The notes under the pieces are model-generated. The model ran no database searches. It saw nothing but the letters and a program-made list of their open reading frames with translations, and had not been told where the DNA came from. Below are positions 36,272-45,247 of a stretch of 64,000 nucleotides of DNA, one piece after another. Source of the DNA: Ignavibacteria bacterium (lineage in GTDB: Bacteria > Bacteroidota > Ignavibacteria > Kapaibacteriales > UBA4661); NCBI GenBank assembly GCA_014654705.1, contig JACVZY010000011.1, positions 25,898 through 89,897 on the forward strand. Direction: 5' to 3'. Position 1 is the stretch's first letter; each line of letters begins with the position of its first letter. A program made the translations under genes and the position numbers.

Positions 36272-36691
36272 ATGAATCCTAAACACACTTACGAAACGAC
36301 GTTTATCGTCAACGCCGCGCTCGAAGACGCAAATATCGAGCCGATTGTCAACAGCACAATTGAGTTTATTCAAAACAACGGTGGTTCCATTACCACACTT
36401 GACAAATGGGGGCGCCGCCGTCTTGCTTACCCGATTCAGAAAAAGCACAACGGCTACTACGTGTACGCCATGTACGATGCACCACCGACGCTGATTCCGC
36501 AATTGGAGCGCTACTTCCAACTGGAAGAAAATATTTTGCGCCATTTGACCTTGAAAATGACCGCTCCTGCAATTGAATTCCGCAAGCAGTTTCTTGTCAA
36601 CCGTCAAGAGCGTATGAATCTTGAGGCAGCTGCCGCAGCAGCGCCGGCTGAAATAGCTGATGTGGATGATGCAGAAGAAGTAGCCGCATAA
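36272..36691 (+). CDS. rpsF: 30S ribosomal protein S6
   Basis: 139 residues, with the S6 pattern YETTFIVNAALEDANIEPIVNS, NGGSITTLDKWGRRRLAYPIQKKHNGYYVYAMYDAPP and the helix LERYFQLEENILRHLTLKM. The C-terminal tail (about 110-139) is Ala/Glu-rich and acidic, as in many S6 proteins. A strong ribosome-binding site (AAAGGAG) lies upstream of ATG 36272. It is followed after 42 nt by rplI. S6 partners S18 on the small subunit platform, but rpsR is not present between them. Confidence 0.97.
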   Translation: MNPKHTYETTFIVNAALEDANIEPIVNSTIEFIQNNGGSITTLDKWGRRRLAYPIQKKHNGYYVYAMYDAPPTLIPQLERYFQLEENILRHLTLKMTAPAIEFRKQFLVNRQERMNLEAAAAAAPAEIADVDDAEEVAA

Positions 36692-36733
36692 TTTTTCACT
36701 ACCGAACATATTCCATTTGAAGGACTCAACATC

Positions 36734-37180
36734 ATGAAAATCATTCTCCGTGAAAACGTCGAGCATCTGGGCGCGGTAGGCGAAATTACAAACGTCCGCG
36801 ACGGCTATGCTCGTAACTTTCTCATTCCGCGTGGTCTTGCGTACTACGCATCGCCAAAGGCTATCCGTGTTCTCGAAGGTGAAAAGAAACACTACGAAGC
36901 ACGTATGTCAAAACTCAAAACCGAAGCTGAACTTATCGCCGCCAGGCTCGCCGATACGCAAGTATCTATCGCTATGCAGGTCGGTGAAGAAGGTCGCCTC
37001 TTCGGTAGTGTGACCAACCAAATGATCGCTCAAGAACTTGCCGATAAAGGCTTCTCTATTGACCGCCGCGCTATTGTGCTGGATGAGCCGATTAGAAGCA
37101 TTGGCGAGTTTGAAGTGATTATTAAGCTTCACACTGAAGTTCATGCACCCCTTAAAGTCTGGGTTACAAGCGCAGCATAA
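36734..37180 (+). CDS. rplI: 50S ribosomal protein L9
   Basis: 148 residues, standard. The N-terminal domain MKIILRENVEHLGAVGEITNVRDGYARNFLIPRGLAYYAS carries the L9 signature. A helical linker (about 45-75) and C-terminal domain (GRLFGSVTNQMIAQELADKGFSIDRRAIVLDEPIRSIGEFEVIIKLHTEV) follow. Ribosome-binding site GAAGGA lies upstream. It is the last gene of a two-gene operon that ends at the terminator 37213-37259. Confidence 0.98.
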   Translation: MKIILRENVEHLGAVGEITNVRDGYARNFLIPRGLAYYASPKAIRVLEGEKKHYEARMSKLKTEAELIAARLADTQVSIAMQVGEEGRLFGSVTNQMIAQELADKGFSIDRRAIVLDEPIRSIGEFEVIIKLHTEVHAPLKVWVTSAA

Positions 37181-37212
37181 GGCTGAAGCAATAAGCACCA
37201 GTTAGAGTTTCC

Positions 37213-37259
37213 AGCAAGGCACCTGTCCGTTATTTGGGCAAGTGCCTTGCTCTTTTTTT
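37213..37259 (+). terminator. Intrinsic terminator after rplI
   Basis: AGCAAGGCAC and GTGCCTTGCT form a perfect 10-bp stem around a 19-nt loop, followed by CTTTTTTT. Confidence 0.9.
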
Positions 37260-37371
37260 ATGTTTTATCATGGCTTTGAAGATTTTATTATGTACTAAGG
37301 ATTTTTTTTTGTTTTTTACCCCGTACACAATCCACAGCAGCACTGTCACCTCTCTCGTTAGTTGGTGAATT

Positions 37372-39564
37372 ATGAATCTTGCACATCGTCTGCCCCAAGT
37401 ACTGGTTATCGTTCTGGGGTTTATTGCTTCTCAGCTTGCAGCATATAGCCTTTCTGCACAAAATAAATCGGTGATTGACAGTCTGAAGCGCGAACTATCC
37501 TTTGTGCAGGGCATGAAGCGCGTTCAAACGCTGAATAATCTTTGCTGGGAATATCGAACTTTCGACCAAAATAAATCCATCGAATACGGCTTGCAAGCGC
37601 TAGGGCTGGCAGAACAGCTCCAATTCAAGCGTGGTATGGCACGTGCACTGAGCAATCTCGGCATAGTCTATCGCCGTCGGGGAAATTATCCGCAGGCACT
37701 GGATTATCATTTCAAGGCGCTCAAAATTAGTGAGGAAACAAAGGATTCTGCCGATATTGGTGAGGCACTGAACCGCATCGGCTTAATTTATCAGGGGCAA
37801 GGTAATTTCAATGCGGCATTGGAGTATTTTCAGCGTTCACGCCAAGTTTATGAAAAAATTGGTGGTTTGCATGGCATGGGCAATGCGATGACAAATATAG
37901 GCGAGGTGTACTCACGGCAGGCGAATTATTCCCTTGCCTTGGAGTATCTCGTCAAAAGTCAGGCAATTCACGAAGAAACCAATGACCTCGATGGTGTGGC
38001 AGAATCGGGCTTGGAAATCGGCATGGTGTACGGAAAACAGGGAAACGCTCTGCTTGCGCTGGAGTATTTCCAAAAAGCGCTCAAAATTTATGAGCAGATT
38101 GGCAATCGCTCCGGCATTGCGCAAACACTGAGTTCTATCGGTGCAGGGTATTTACAAATGGACAGTATTGCCCTTGCGGAAGAATTTACGATGCGCTCCT
38201 ATAACTACGCTCGTGACATTGGTGAAATTGAGTGGATGAAGCAATCCAGCCGGACGCTCTCTTCGATATTTGCCGCAAAAAATAATTTTCGCAAAGCGCT
38301 CGACTACCAGCTTACCTACTCACGTCTGAAGGATTCGACGACGGGCGAGGAAAGCGTTCGCAAAATCGCGGACTTGGAGGCGATGCTTGCCTCCGAAAAA
38401 CGGCAGGCTCAAATTGAGTTGCTCACCAAAGAAAATGAAATTCAGCAGCTCATTCGGAATAGCTTGGCAGTGGGATTGGTACTCGTGTTCGTGATTGCCT
38501 ACGTGCTCTTCCGCAGCAATCATCAGCAGAAGAAAGCCAACAAGCAGCTATCGCGCAAGAACGAAGAAATTTTGCGTCAGCAAAAACTGCTTGAGGAACA
38601 GGCGGGCGAAATTCAACTTGCAAATACCGAACTGCACGAAGCAAATATCAATCTCAAGCGTCAGCAAGAGGTCTTGGAGGAGCAAACACGCGAGATTGAA
38701 CTGGCAAATAATGAGCTACTCGAACTCAATGTCAATCTGGAACACAAGCAGAAAATTCTCGAAGACCAAGCTCGTCAAATCGAACTGACAAATAATGAAC
38801 TGCAAGAGCGCAACTCTCAAATGAATGAAATCAATGAGCAGTTGAACGAATTTTTGGGTATTGCCGCGCACGACTTGAAGAACCCGCTTGCTTCGATTGT
38901 GATGTCCTCTAGTGCCATCAAGCGCTACTACGACCGTATGAGCAAAGAAGAGATGCTTGAGACGCTTGGCGGGATTGAATCCGTCGCAGAACGAATGCGA
39001 CTTATCATCCACAATTTGCTGGAGTTGAATAGTATCGAATCGGGAAATTTACGTGTTGCCTCCGAGCCTGTCTCGCCGGGTGAGATTGCCGAGCAGGTTG
39101 TTCAAGATTGGACTCCCAAAGCCGCTCATAAAGCCATCAGTTTGACATTTGACAATCAAGCGCCAGATAAATTTTTCATGGGCGACCCGAATATCTTATA
39201 CCAAATTTTGGAGAATCTTGTCTCCAATGCGGTGAAATACTCACCGCCATCGCGCTCCGTGTGGGTGCGGGTGTTGGGGTCGGAAGTGTCGGCGCTGGGT
39301 GGTTCACCGCAAAATGGGACACAGCAGTATATTCGCATTGAGGTGAAGGACGAGGGACCCGGACTGAGCGCGGAGGATAAAGCAAAACTCTTCAGCAAAT
39401 TTGCCAAACTTTCGGCACAGCCCACCGCCGGAGAACACTCCACCGGACTCGGACTTTCGATTGTCAAAAGGTTAGTCGAGGCAATGAAGGGGCGCGTCTG
39501 GTGCGATAGTAAGCTCGGCAAAGGTTCGACCTTTATTGTCGAAATGCCCACGGCATCAGTATGA
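37372..39564 (+). CDS. TPR-repeat sensor histidine kinase
   Basis: 730 residues. A signal or membrane segment (about 8-30) precedes six or seven tetratricopeptide repeats (about 55-300, for example GMARALSNLGIVYRRRGNYPQALDYHFKAL). A transmembrane helix (NSLAVGLVLVFVIAYVLF, about 363-380) and a long coiled coil with three roughly 40-residue repeats (about 385-490, LEEQAGEIQLANTEL, LEEQTREIELANNEL, LEDQARQIELTNNEL) follow. The kinase core has the phospho-acceptor H500 in AAHDLKNPLASIV, N-box NLVSNAVKYS, G1 DEGPGL and G2 TGLGLSIVKRL. No response regulator is adjacent. The periplasmic TPR region suggests sensing through protein contact. The signal is unknown. Confidence 0.9.
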   Translation: MNLAHRLPQVLVIVLGFIASQLAAYSLSAQNKSVIDSLKRELSFVQGMKRVQTLNNLCWEYRTFDQNKSIEYGLQALGLAEQLQFKRGMARALSNLGIVYRRRGNYPQALDYHFKALKISEETKDSADIGEALNRIGLIYQGQGNFNAALEYFQRSRQVYEKIGGLHGMGNAMTNIGEVYSRQANYSLALEYLVKSQAIHEETNDLDGVAESGLEIGMVYGKQGNALLALEYFQKALKIYEQIGNRSGIAQTLSSIGAGYLQMDSIALAEEFTMRSYNYARDIGEIEWMKQSSRTLSSIFAAKNNFRKALDYQLTYSRLKDSTTGEESVRKIADLEAMLASEKRQAQIELLTKENEIQQLIRNSLAVGLVLVFVIAYVLFRSNHQQKKANKQLSRKNEEILRQQKLLEEQAGEIQLANTELHEANINLKRQQEVLEEQTREIELANNELLELNVNLEHKQKILEDQARQIELTNNELQERNSQMNEINEQLNEFLGIAAHDLKNPLASIVMSSSAIKRYYDRMSKEEMLETLGGIESVAERMRLIIHNLLELNSIESGNLRVASEPVSPGEIAEQVVQDWTPKAAHKAISLTFDNQAPDKFFMGDPNILYQILENLVSNAVKYSPPSRSVWVRVLGSEVSALGGSPQNGTQQYIRIEVKDEGPGLSAEDKAKLFSKFAKLSAQPTAGEHSTGLGLSIVKRLVEAMKGRVWCDSKLGKGSTFIVEMPTASV

Positions 39565-39641
39565 CACTTCTTGGACAGATGATAAAAAATGGCATCTTGC
39601 AATCGTGCAAAATGCCTACGTAACAAGCAATACTGCTATTT

Positions 39642-40370
39642 TCACAAATCGCCCAACTGCGGACGAAGTACGATTTCTTCGGGCATCATTCGCTGTGGCA
39701 GTTCGAGCGCGGAGACGAGTGCGGCGGCAATATCTTCAGGTTGCATCATGCGCAGACGAAACTCGTCGCGGGCAGCAGGGCTCCAAATATCGGTCTCGGT
39801 AGCGCCAACAAGCAAATCAATCACCTTCACGCCTTTACCGCGCAGTTCCTCACGGATAACACGATTTGCCGCCAAGAGTGCCGCCTTAGAAGCCGCATAA
39901 ATACTGGAATTGGTAAAGGTCTTTTGTGCAGCAACGGAATTAAGACTCACAATCACGCCCGCACCGCGCTCTGCCATGCCTCTGGCGGCTGCTTGAGCGC
40001 AGAGAAATGCACCTTTGATATTTGCATCAAGCGAGAGGTCGATATCCGCCAGCGTCAACTCCAGAAATGGCTTAAAAACACCGATTCCGGCGTTGTTGAT
40101 GAGAATATCTACACCGCCAAACTGCTCCTGAATGATACGCCATGCGGCTTCGACCGATGCTGAGCTTGTAACATCACATGGTACAATCACCGGTTCAATC
40201 GTGCTACCGCTAACTGTACGCACGGTCTGTGCAGCTTTCCGCAAATCTTCCTCACTGCGGGACGACAAGATAAGACGCGCCCCTTTGGCGGCAAGCGAAA
40301 TTGCGCTTGCCAAACCGATACCACGGCTTGCGCCAGTTATCCATACAATTTTATTCAGCAATGGTGTCAT
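39642..40370 (-). CDS. Short-chain dehydrogenase/reductase
   Basis: 242 residues. The Rossmann glycine motif is VWITGASRGIGLA (TGxxxGIG). Other SDR motifs are NNAG (INNAGIG), the active-site Ser (SLNSVAA) and YxxxK (IYAASKAAL). This fits a classical SDR such as the FabG-like oxidoreductases; substrate not predictable. The start lies immediately after the stop of the class V aminotransferase gene (40371), so the two are co-transcribed and may act in one pathway. Confidence 0.9.
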   Translation of the reverse strand: MTPLLNKIVWITGASRGIGLASAISLAAKGARLILSSRSEEDLRKAAQTVRTVSGSTIEPVIVPCDVTSSASVEAAWRIIQEQFGGVDILINNAGIGVFKPFLELTLADIDLSLDANIKGAFLCAQAAARGMAERGAGVIVSLNSVAAQKTFTNSSIYAASKAALLAANRVIREELRGKGVKVIDLLVGATETDIWSPAARDEFRLRMMQPEDIAAALVSALELPQRMMPEEIVLRPQLGDL

Positions 40371-41510
40371 TTATTCCACTCCCATAAATACTCGTTGAGC
40401 GGCATAGACGCTGCGTCCTGCCTCAAATTCGTGTCCAACCTTTTGCAAGGCATATTCGATAGAACCAAGCACCGCCAGCATATCGGCTTCATCGTAATAG
40501 CCCAGATGCGACGTGCGAAAGACCACATCCTTGAGCGCATCTTGCCCGCCAATGACCGTCACACCGAAGTCATTTTTGAGCAATTTGATAAAATCTTTTC
40601 TGCCTTTTTCCGGCAAATATGCCACTGTCACGGCGTGCGACGGCGACGAACCGAAGAGCGGAAGATTCACGGCTTGGAGTCCTGCCCGTAAGCCCCGCGA
40701 AAGCAGCGCGTGACGCTTCCAAACATTTTCTACGCCTTCTTGCATCATCATTTCCAGTGCTGGCTCCAAGCCGATGAACAGCGTTACAGCAGGAGTCCAC
40801 GGCGTAGAGTTTTCCTGCCATGCTTCCCGGGCTTTGCGAAGGTCGAAGTAGAAATTGCGCGGCTTGTGAGCATCCGCTCTCTCCCATGCCCGTTCGGAAA
40901 GTGCCACAAACGCCAGTCCGGGCGGTATCATCAAGCCTTTTTGCGAACCTGTTATTACCACATCCAACCCCCACTCGTCCATGCGGCACTCGTGCGCCCC
41001 GATAGACGTGATGCCATCTATGCAGACGAGCGCGTTGGAATTGTCACGAATAAGCCGCGCCATTGTGCGAATGTCGGTATATGTTCCCGTCGAGGTCTCG
41101 CTGTGCACGAGCCACACGCAAGCTGCGTCGGGGTGTTCTTTCAGCACCGCCACAAGTTGCTCTTCGTTTATGGCGCTGCCCCATTCCACCGACACATCCA
41201 CAACGTTCATGCTATAGACCTTCATCATTTTGCCCCATCGCTCGGCGAATTTGCCATTATTGATGTTAATCCCCTTTTCGCCTGCTTGAAAAAGCGTTGA
41301 AATAGCTGCTTCCGCAGCACCCGTGCCGGATGCCGTCAGCGACAGAACGGGCTGCTTTGTGCAAAAAAGCGTTTGGAGATTCGCATTGATGCGACCCATG
41401 AGCGCAACAAATTCCGCGTGGCGGTGATGGATAATCGGCTCTGCCATGCGCAGCATCACGTGTTCGGGGATGGGCGTAGGTCCGGGCGTGAAAAGACGGG
41501 GTTTTCGCAT
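40371..41510 (-). CDS. Class V aminotransferase (alanine-glyoxylate / serine-pyruvate type)
   Basis: 379 residues. The N-terminus LFTPGPTPIPEHVMLRMAEPIIHHRHAEF is typical of the AGAT/SgaA-PucG group. Conserved features include SLTASGTGAAEAAISTLFQ, the PLP-contacting HSETSTGTYTDI and CIDGITSIGA, and the PLP Lys in VITGSQKGLMIPPGLAFV. Such enzymes transfer the amino group from Ala or Ser to glyoxylate or similar acceptors. It is directly followed by an SDR gene. The region upstream (41511-41796) contains the palindromic repeat pair. Exact substrate unresolved. Confidence 0.93.
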   Translation of the reverse strand: MRKPRLFTPGPTPIPEHVMLRMAEPIIHHRHAEFVALMGRINANLQTLFCTKQPVLSLTASGTGAAEAAISTLFQAGEKGININNGKFAERWGKMMKVYSMNVVDVSVEWGSAINEEQLVAVLKEHPDAACVWLVHSETSTGTYTDIRTMARLIRDNSNALVCIDGITSIGAHECRMDEWGLDVVITGSQKGLMIPPGLAFVALSERAWERADAHKPRNFYFDLRKAREAWQENSTPWTPAVTLFIGLEPALEMMMQEGVENVWKRHALLSRGLRAGLQAVNLPLFGSSPSHAVTVAYLPEKGRKDFIKLLKNDFGVTVIGGQDALKDVVFRTSHLGYYDEADMLAVLGSIEYALQKVGHEFEAGRSVYAAQRVFMGVE

Positions 41511-41565
41511 TGCGTGGAATTATTGATGAGAAAATAATTTTAATATGCAGTAGAAAACTTTCTTT

Positions 41566-41672
41566 GGTGGCACAGACATTCTTGTCTGTGTAGTTCTCTG
41601 AGCCTAAGCATAAACGCTCAGTGCTCTCAGAAAATCGCTTCAAACCTCACAGACAAGAATGTCTGTGCCACC
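41566..41672. repeat. Palindromic repeat pair (locus 1)
   Basis: A forward unit (41566-41590, GGTGGCACAGACATTCTTGT and on) and an inverted unit (41648-41672), with core ACAGACAAGAATGTCTGT, face each other across 57 bp and can form a large hairpin. The right unit is preceded by CGCTTCAAACCT, also seen at the third locus (61114-61125). The pair lies in the gap upstream of the class V aminotransferase gene. Confidence 0.88.
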
Positions 41673-41796
41673 GAAGCCTAAAAATTTTGATACATTATTT
41701 TTGAGCAATCTTTAGAGCAATGACACACGAAACATCGCAAAAATACGAGCATTCTAACTGCGGGACAACACAAAAACACACGGCGCTCGTCTGTAT

Positions 41797-43053
41797 CTAT
41801 CCCTTAACCAACATCACAATCAAATATATCACCACACCAACCGTTCCGCCCACGAGCGTCCCATTGATGCGAATGAACTGCAAGTCGCGTCCGATGTAGA
41901 GTTCTACACGGTCAGACATTGTGTCTGCATCCCACTTCTTGACAGTATCGCTGATAATGGCGGTGATTTCGCTTTTGCGATTGATGATGATACTGAGCAA
42001 GACCTGCTGCAGCCACGTGTTAATGCGGTTCCGTACGGTCTCATCGGTCAGCAGTGCATTGGAGAGTGAGAGCAAACTCGTGTTGATTTGGGTACGGATA
42101 TTGGAATCAGGGCGCTCCGCGTCAGCAATGATGCGGTATTTCACATCTGCCCAGAGCGAGGAAAAATACTGACGCACGACGGGATTTTCGAGTAAGTCTT
42201 CCTTGAGCGATTCCACCTTTTGTTTGTAGTCGTCGGAATGGCGCAGATTCAGGATAAAATCTTGCGTGGCAATGTTGAACTTTTGCCGTAATTCGTGGTC
42301 GCTGTCTAAATTCACCTCGCGCAAGGTTTGTTCTGCCTTCGTGATAATGATGTCGTAAATGCGATTATCCACAAACTTCGGCACATACCACGGCGTTTCT
42401 TCTTCGATTTTGCGGCGAATGAAATCTTTATTATCGTTCAAAATGCGCTCGGCGAGTTTCAAGCCTTCATCAAGCAAAAACTGATGACGATTATTCGTGG
42501 TCAGCGCTGAAAGTAAATTGCCCGCAAGGGGCGCTACTTCTAGCGCCCGTACCCGCGCAGCGATGTTCTCCTCCAAAAAACGCTGCACATCGTCATGCCG
42601 GAGTGCATTCAAAAACTCCGGAATAACAGCCGTAATGCGCTGCGCAATCTCTCCTGCGTTCTCCGGCTGCGCCAGCCAGTCCGCCACGCGGTGCGGAATG
42701 TCCATCGTTTCCAGTTTGCTGGCAATAACTTCCGGCGTGAGAAAGTTATTTTCCACAAAGTTTCCCAAGCTCGCGCCGATGCGGTCTTTGTTGCGACGGA
42801 TAATGGCAGTGTGCGGAATCGGTACGCCCATCGGATGACGAAACAGCGCCGTCACGGCAAACCAATCCGCCAGAGCGCCTACCATTGCTGCTTCAGCGAA
42901 TGCCCTCAGAAAACCCGCCCACGCAAAATCACGCTCCAAATAGAGCGCCAATGCAAAAAGGCATACCATCCCCAGCAGTAGAGCGGTGGCTATCTGCTTC
43001 ATCCGCGCAAGGTCGCGGCGCATGGCGGGTTCGTTGGCAAGGGGAAGGTTCAT
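41797..43053 (-). CDS. DUF445-family inner-membrane protein
   Basis: 418 residues. Two N-terminal hydrophobic segments (ATALLLGMVCLFALALYL, and AFAEAAMVGALADWFAVTALFRHP with the family-defining GALADWFAVTALFRHPMG) are followed by IPHTAIIRRNKDRIGASLGNFVENNFL. A long helical soluble region follows, ending with one C-terminal membrane helix (LVGGTVGVVIYLIVMLVKG). DUF445/YjiN-like proteins are of unknown function. It converges on nothing and lies after the SLBB gene on the same strand, with a 168-nt gap. Confidence 0.9.
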   Translation of the reverse strand: MNLPLANEPAMRRDLARMKQIATALLLGMVCLFALALYLERDFAWAGFLRAFAEAAMVGALADWFAVTALFRHPMGVPIPHTAIIRRNKDRIGASLGNFVENNFLTPEVIASKLETMDIPHRVADWLAQPENAGEIAQRITAVIPEFLNALRHDDVQRFLEENIAARVRALEVAPLAGNLLSALTTNNRHQFLLDEGLKLAERILNDNKDFIRRKIEEETPWYVPKFVDNRIYDIIITKAEQTLREVNLDSDHELRQKFNIATQDFILNLRHSDDYKQKVESLKEDLLENPVVRQYFSSLWADVKYRIIADAERPDSNIRTQINTSLLSLSNALLTDETVRNRINTWLQQVLLSIIINRKSEITAIISDTVKKWDADTMSDRVELYIGRDLQFIRINGTLVGGTVGVVIYLIVMLVKG

Positions 43054-43221
43054 ATATCATTCATACGAGGCATTGGGCAAAAAGTTAAGTGCAATTTCTA
43101 CCAAGCAACATTTTGCGCCCCTTCGTGCGCCGCTCCACGAGAGAGACGATTGGTACTTGCTGGCGTTTATGGGAAATGGTCATGGATTCTTCTCCTATCA
43201 AATTACCTCTACAAAAATTTA

Positions 43222-45066
43222 TTAAGGAGTACGAGTAAGCGATACATACAAGTTTAAGCCACCTAATATAGTGCCTAAAAGCCCTGCAATTATTCCCCAG
43301 AATTGTGTGCTTTTCTGCAAGTCCAAACTCTCTTTTTGCAAATCCGCCGAAACGCGCTTGAGAGCAAGGTCGGTGTTCGTGTCCGGTACGCGCGGCACGT
43401 AGATTTGGTCTCCGGCTTCCAGCGTTATGCTTGTGCCTTTTGCCGCACCAGCACTGACGCGCGGGTCAAGCCACAAACGATTTTTTGCTTTGATGACGCG
43501 CACTCGTGCAGTGTCGGCGTTAGGAGCGTAGTTTCCGGCAGCATTGACGTACCACTCGGCAGTTTTGCCCTCTGCTGCTTCGACAAATCCGGGCTTATTG
43601 ACTTGCCCAAAGACAAAGATATTGCGCGGGTTCGTGGCAACGGTAATCACGTCGCCGTCTTGCAGCAGAACGTTGTCGGCATCGGAGTTTTTCTCCAGTG
43701 CGGCGGTAAAATCACACGCCACCACAGGACGGCGCAAGGACTCGTCGAGTTTGTAGCGGAGCGTATCTTCGGGGGTAAGCGTGGTGTATTGGGCGTTACG
43801 CGACAATTCAGCATCACTCACACGGAAAGCAAGCGAGCGCATTTCGCGGCGCGTGATAGCAGAAAGCGGCAAGTGCGCTGCTTTGGTGAGACCGCCTGCT
43901 TGCTGCACGATGGTGGCAAGGCGCGTTACGCCTGCTTCGATAGCATACACGCCCGGCGAGGCAACTTCACCCAGCACGGAAACTGTACCACGGCGCTTCG
44001 TTGCTTGTTCTTTTTCGCGCACGACCACGCTTGCTCCGGCGGGGAGTTCGATGTCGTCTGCTCCTCCCGGAGCTAAGATTCGTGAAGCGCTGAGAGTTTT
44101 TGCCGCAGTGCCTGAGCCGCCAGCCGAGACGACTTCAAGCAGCTCTACGCGGGCAGAGTCGGCATTTTCCGTTAAGCCGTATGCGGCTTTGAGCAGCAGC
44201 GAAATACGGTCGCCTTTGCGGTACGGCATAAGGCAGGGACGCTGCACTGCGCCGGCAATGGAAAGCATTGCGCCGTCACGCATGGATTCGTACTCGAAAG
44301 GAACGTAGATTTCGTCCGCTTCGCGGATAGTCGGGTCGGCTGCTGGGTCGTCCATGTAGCGCGAGCGCAGAGCATCGGCAATTTCGGTTGTACCGTTGCG
44401 GTGCTGCACTTTTACGTTGCGCTGTGCATAGCCAATGGCATACTGCCCACTTGGAGCGTTGTCGGTGGCGATATTTGCCGGAAGGCGGTTTGTGTTAAGG
44501 CGTTCTTTGGCTGTGGTTAGTGTTTCTTGATTCGCAATCGCTACCGCCGATGAAACGCGCATTGTTGCCGGAAGCGTGTACAAGCCGGGCGCCGCCACGT
44601 TGCCACTGACACGCACATAGACGGTGCGCGGGCGCTGAAGCGTGAGATAGGCGCGGTTGTTGGGGTTGCGACTCTGCACGAGGCGTTGAATCTCGGCTTT
44701 GACCTGCGTGAGCGTTTTACCCGTAACGTTGATTTCGCCTAAACGCGGCACAAGCATAATATTTTCCGGCGAAACAGTCAGCGGAATGGTCAGCGAAAGA
44801 GGACCGACAATTTCTAAGGCAAGCACGTCGCCTGCGCCCACAAAATAATGGTCAGGGCTAAGAATATTATCCGTCGCAAAGCCTGTTCCGGCGGGCATAG
44901 CAGACGACATCTGTGCTGAAGCATCTGCCTGAAGGAGTTTTTCGGCATCGCCGCCGGGAATATTTGTGCGCCCTTGCGCAAGGGCAACAACTGCTGCCGA
45001 GCTAAACACAGCAAACGCACAGCAAACAAGTATCAAGCATTGGCGGGCAACTGAGGGAAAATTCAT
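43222..45066 (-). CDS. Wza-like polysaccharide export protein with SLBB domains
   Basis: 614 residues. A signal peptide (about 8-31) precedes the polysaccharide export (Poly_export) domain, YFVGAGDVLALEIVGPL and PRLGEINVTGKTLTQVKAEIQRLVQSR. Several SLBB modules follow (VYVRVSGNVAAPGLYTLPATM, LSIAGAVQRPCLMPYRKGDRI, VSVLGEVASPGVYAIEAGVTRLATIVQQAGG, IFVFGQVNKPGFVEAAEGKT), and the C-terminal end is hydrophobic (FWGIIAGLLGTILGGLNLYVSL). It resembles outer-membrane translocons of capsule or exopolysaccharide export. No Wzy/Wzc or glycosyltransferase cluster is next to it. A consensus -7 box precedes it. Confidence 0.88.
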   Translation of the reverse strand: MNFPSVARQCLILVCCAFAVFSSAAVVALAQGRTNIPGGDAEKLLQADASAQMSSAMPAGTGFATDNILSPDHYFVGAGDVLALEIVGPLSLTIPLTVSPENIMLVPRLGEINVTGKTLTQVKAEIQRLVQSRNPNNRAYLTLQRPRTVYVRVSGNVAAPGLYTLPATMRVSSAVAIANQETLTTAKERLNTNRLPANIATDNAPSGQYAIGYAQRNVKVQHRNGTTEIADALRSRYMDDPAADPTIREADEIYVPFEYESMRDGAMLSIAGAVQRPCLMPYRKGDRISLLLKAAYGLTENADSARVELLEVVSAGGSGTAAKTLSASRILAPGGADDIELPAGASVVVREKEQATKRRGTVSVLGEVASPGVYAIEAGVTRLATIVQQAGGLTKAAHLPLSAITRREMRSLAFRVSDAELSRNAQYTTLTPEDTLRYKLDESLRRPVVACDFTAALEKNSDADNVLLQDGDVITVATNPRNIFVFGQVNKPGFVEAAEGKTAEWYVNAAGNYAPNADTARVRVIKAKNRLWLDPRVSAGAAKGTSITLEAGDQIYVPRVPDTNTDLALKRVSADLQKESLDLQKSTQFWGIIAGLLGTILGGLNLYVSLTRTP

Positions 45067-45101
45067 ACGAAAAAGATTGTTGAGAAAATGAGAAACAAGT
45101 T

Positions 45102-45109
45102 CAAATATA
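45102..45109 (-). promoter_or_regulatory. Putative -7 box (TATATTTG) for the SLBB gene
   Basis: Minus-strand TATATTTG, 36 nt upstream of the ATG at 45066, which would give a very short leader. A -33 TTTG at the normal spacing was not obvious. Confidence 0.4.
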
Positions 45110-45179
45110 TGCTAAAATTTGGAGATAGACAGCATCTCGCTTGTGATTTGTGCAGAACCTGGTAATATCCCGACAATAC

Positions 45180-45226
45180 AAAACCCGCCCCAAAACAAGA
45201 ACACATCAAGTTGAGGCGGGTCTGGG
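45180..45226 (-). terminator. Terminator after the OmpA-like gene
   Basis: On the minus strand CCCGCCTCAA and the arm ending GGGGCGGG pair around a loop with TTTTGT following. It lies just downstream of the 45248 stop and before the SLBB promoter. Confidence 0.6.
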
Positions 45227-45247
45227 TTGAGATTGTATTTCTTTGCC

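Noticed and set aside
41566..41672. Repeat pairs as a CRISPR array or an IS end
   Set aside because: Units are palindromic, in facing orientation and irregularly spaced, with no spacers of constant length and no transposase nearby.
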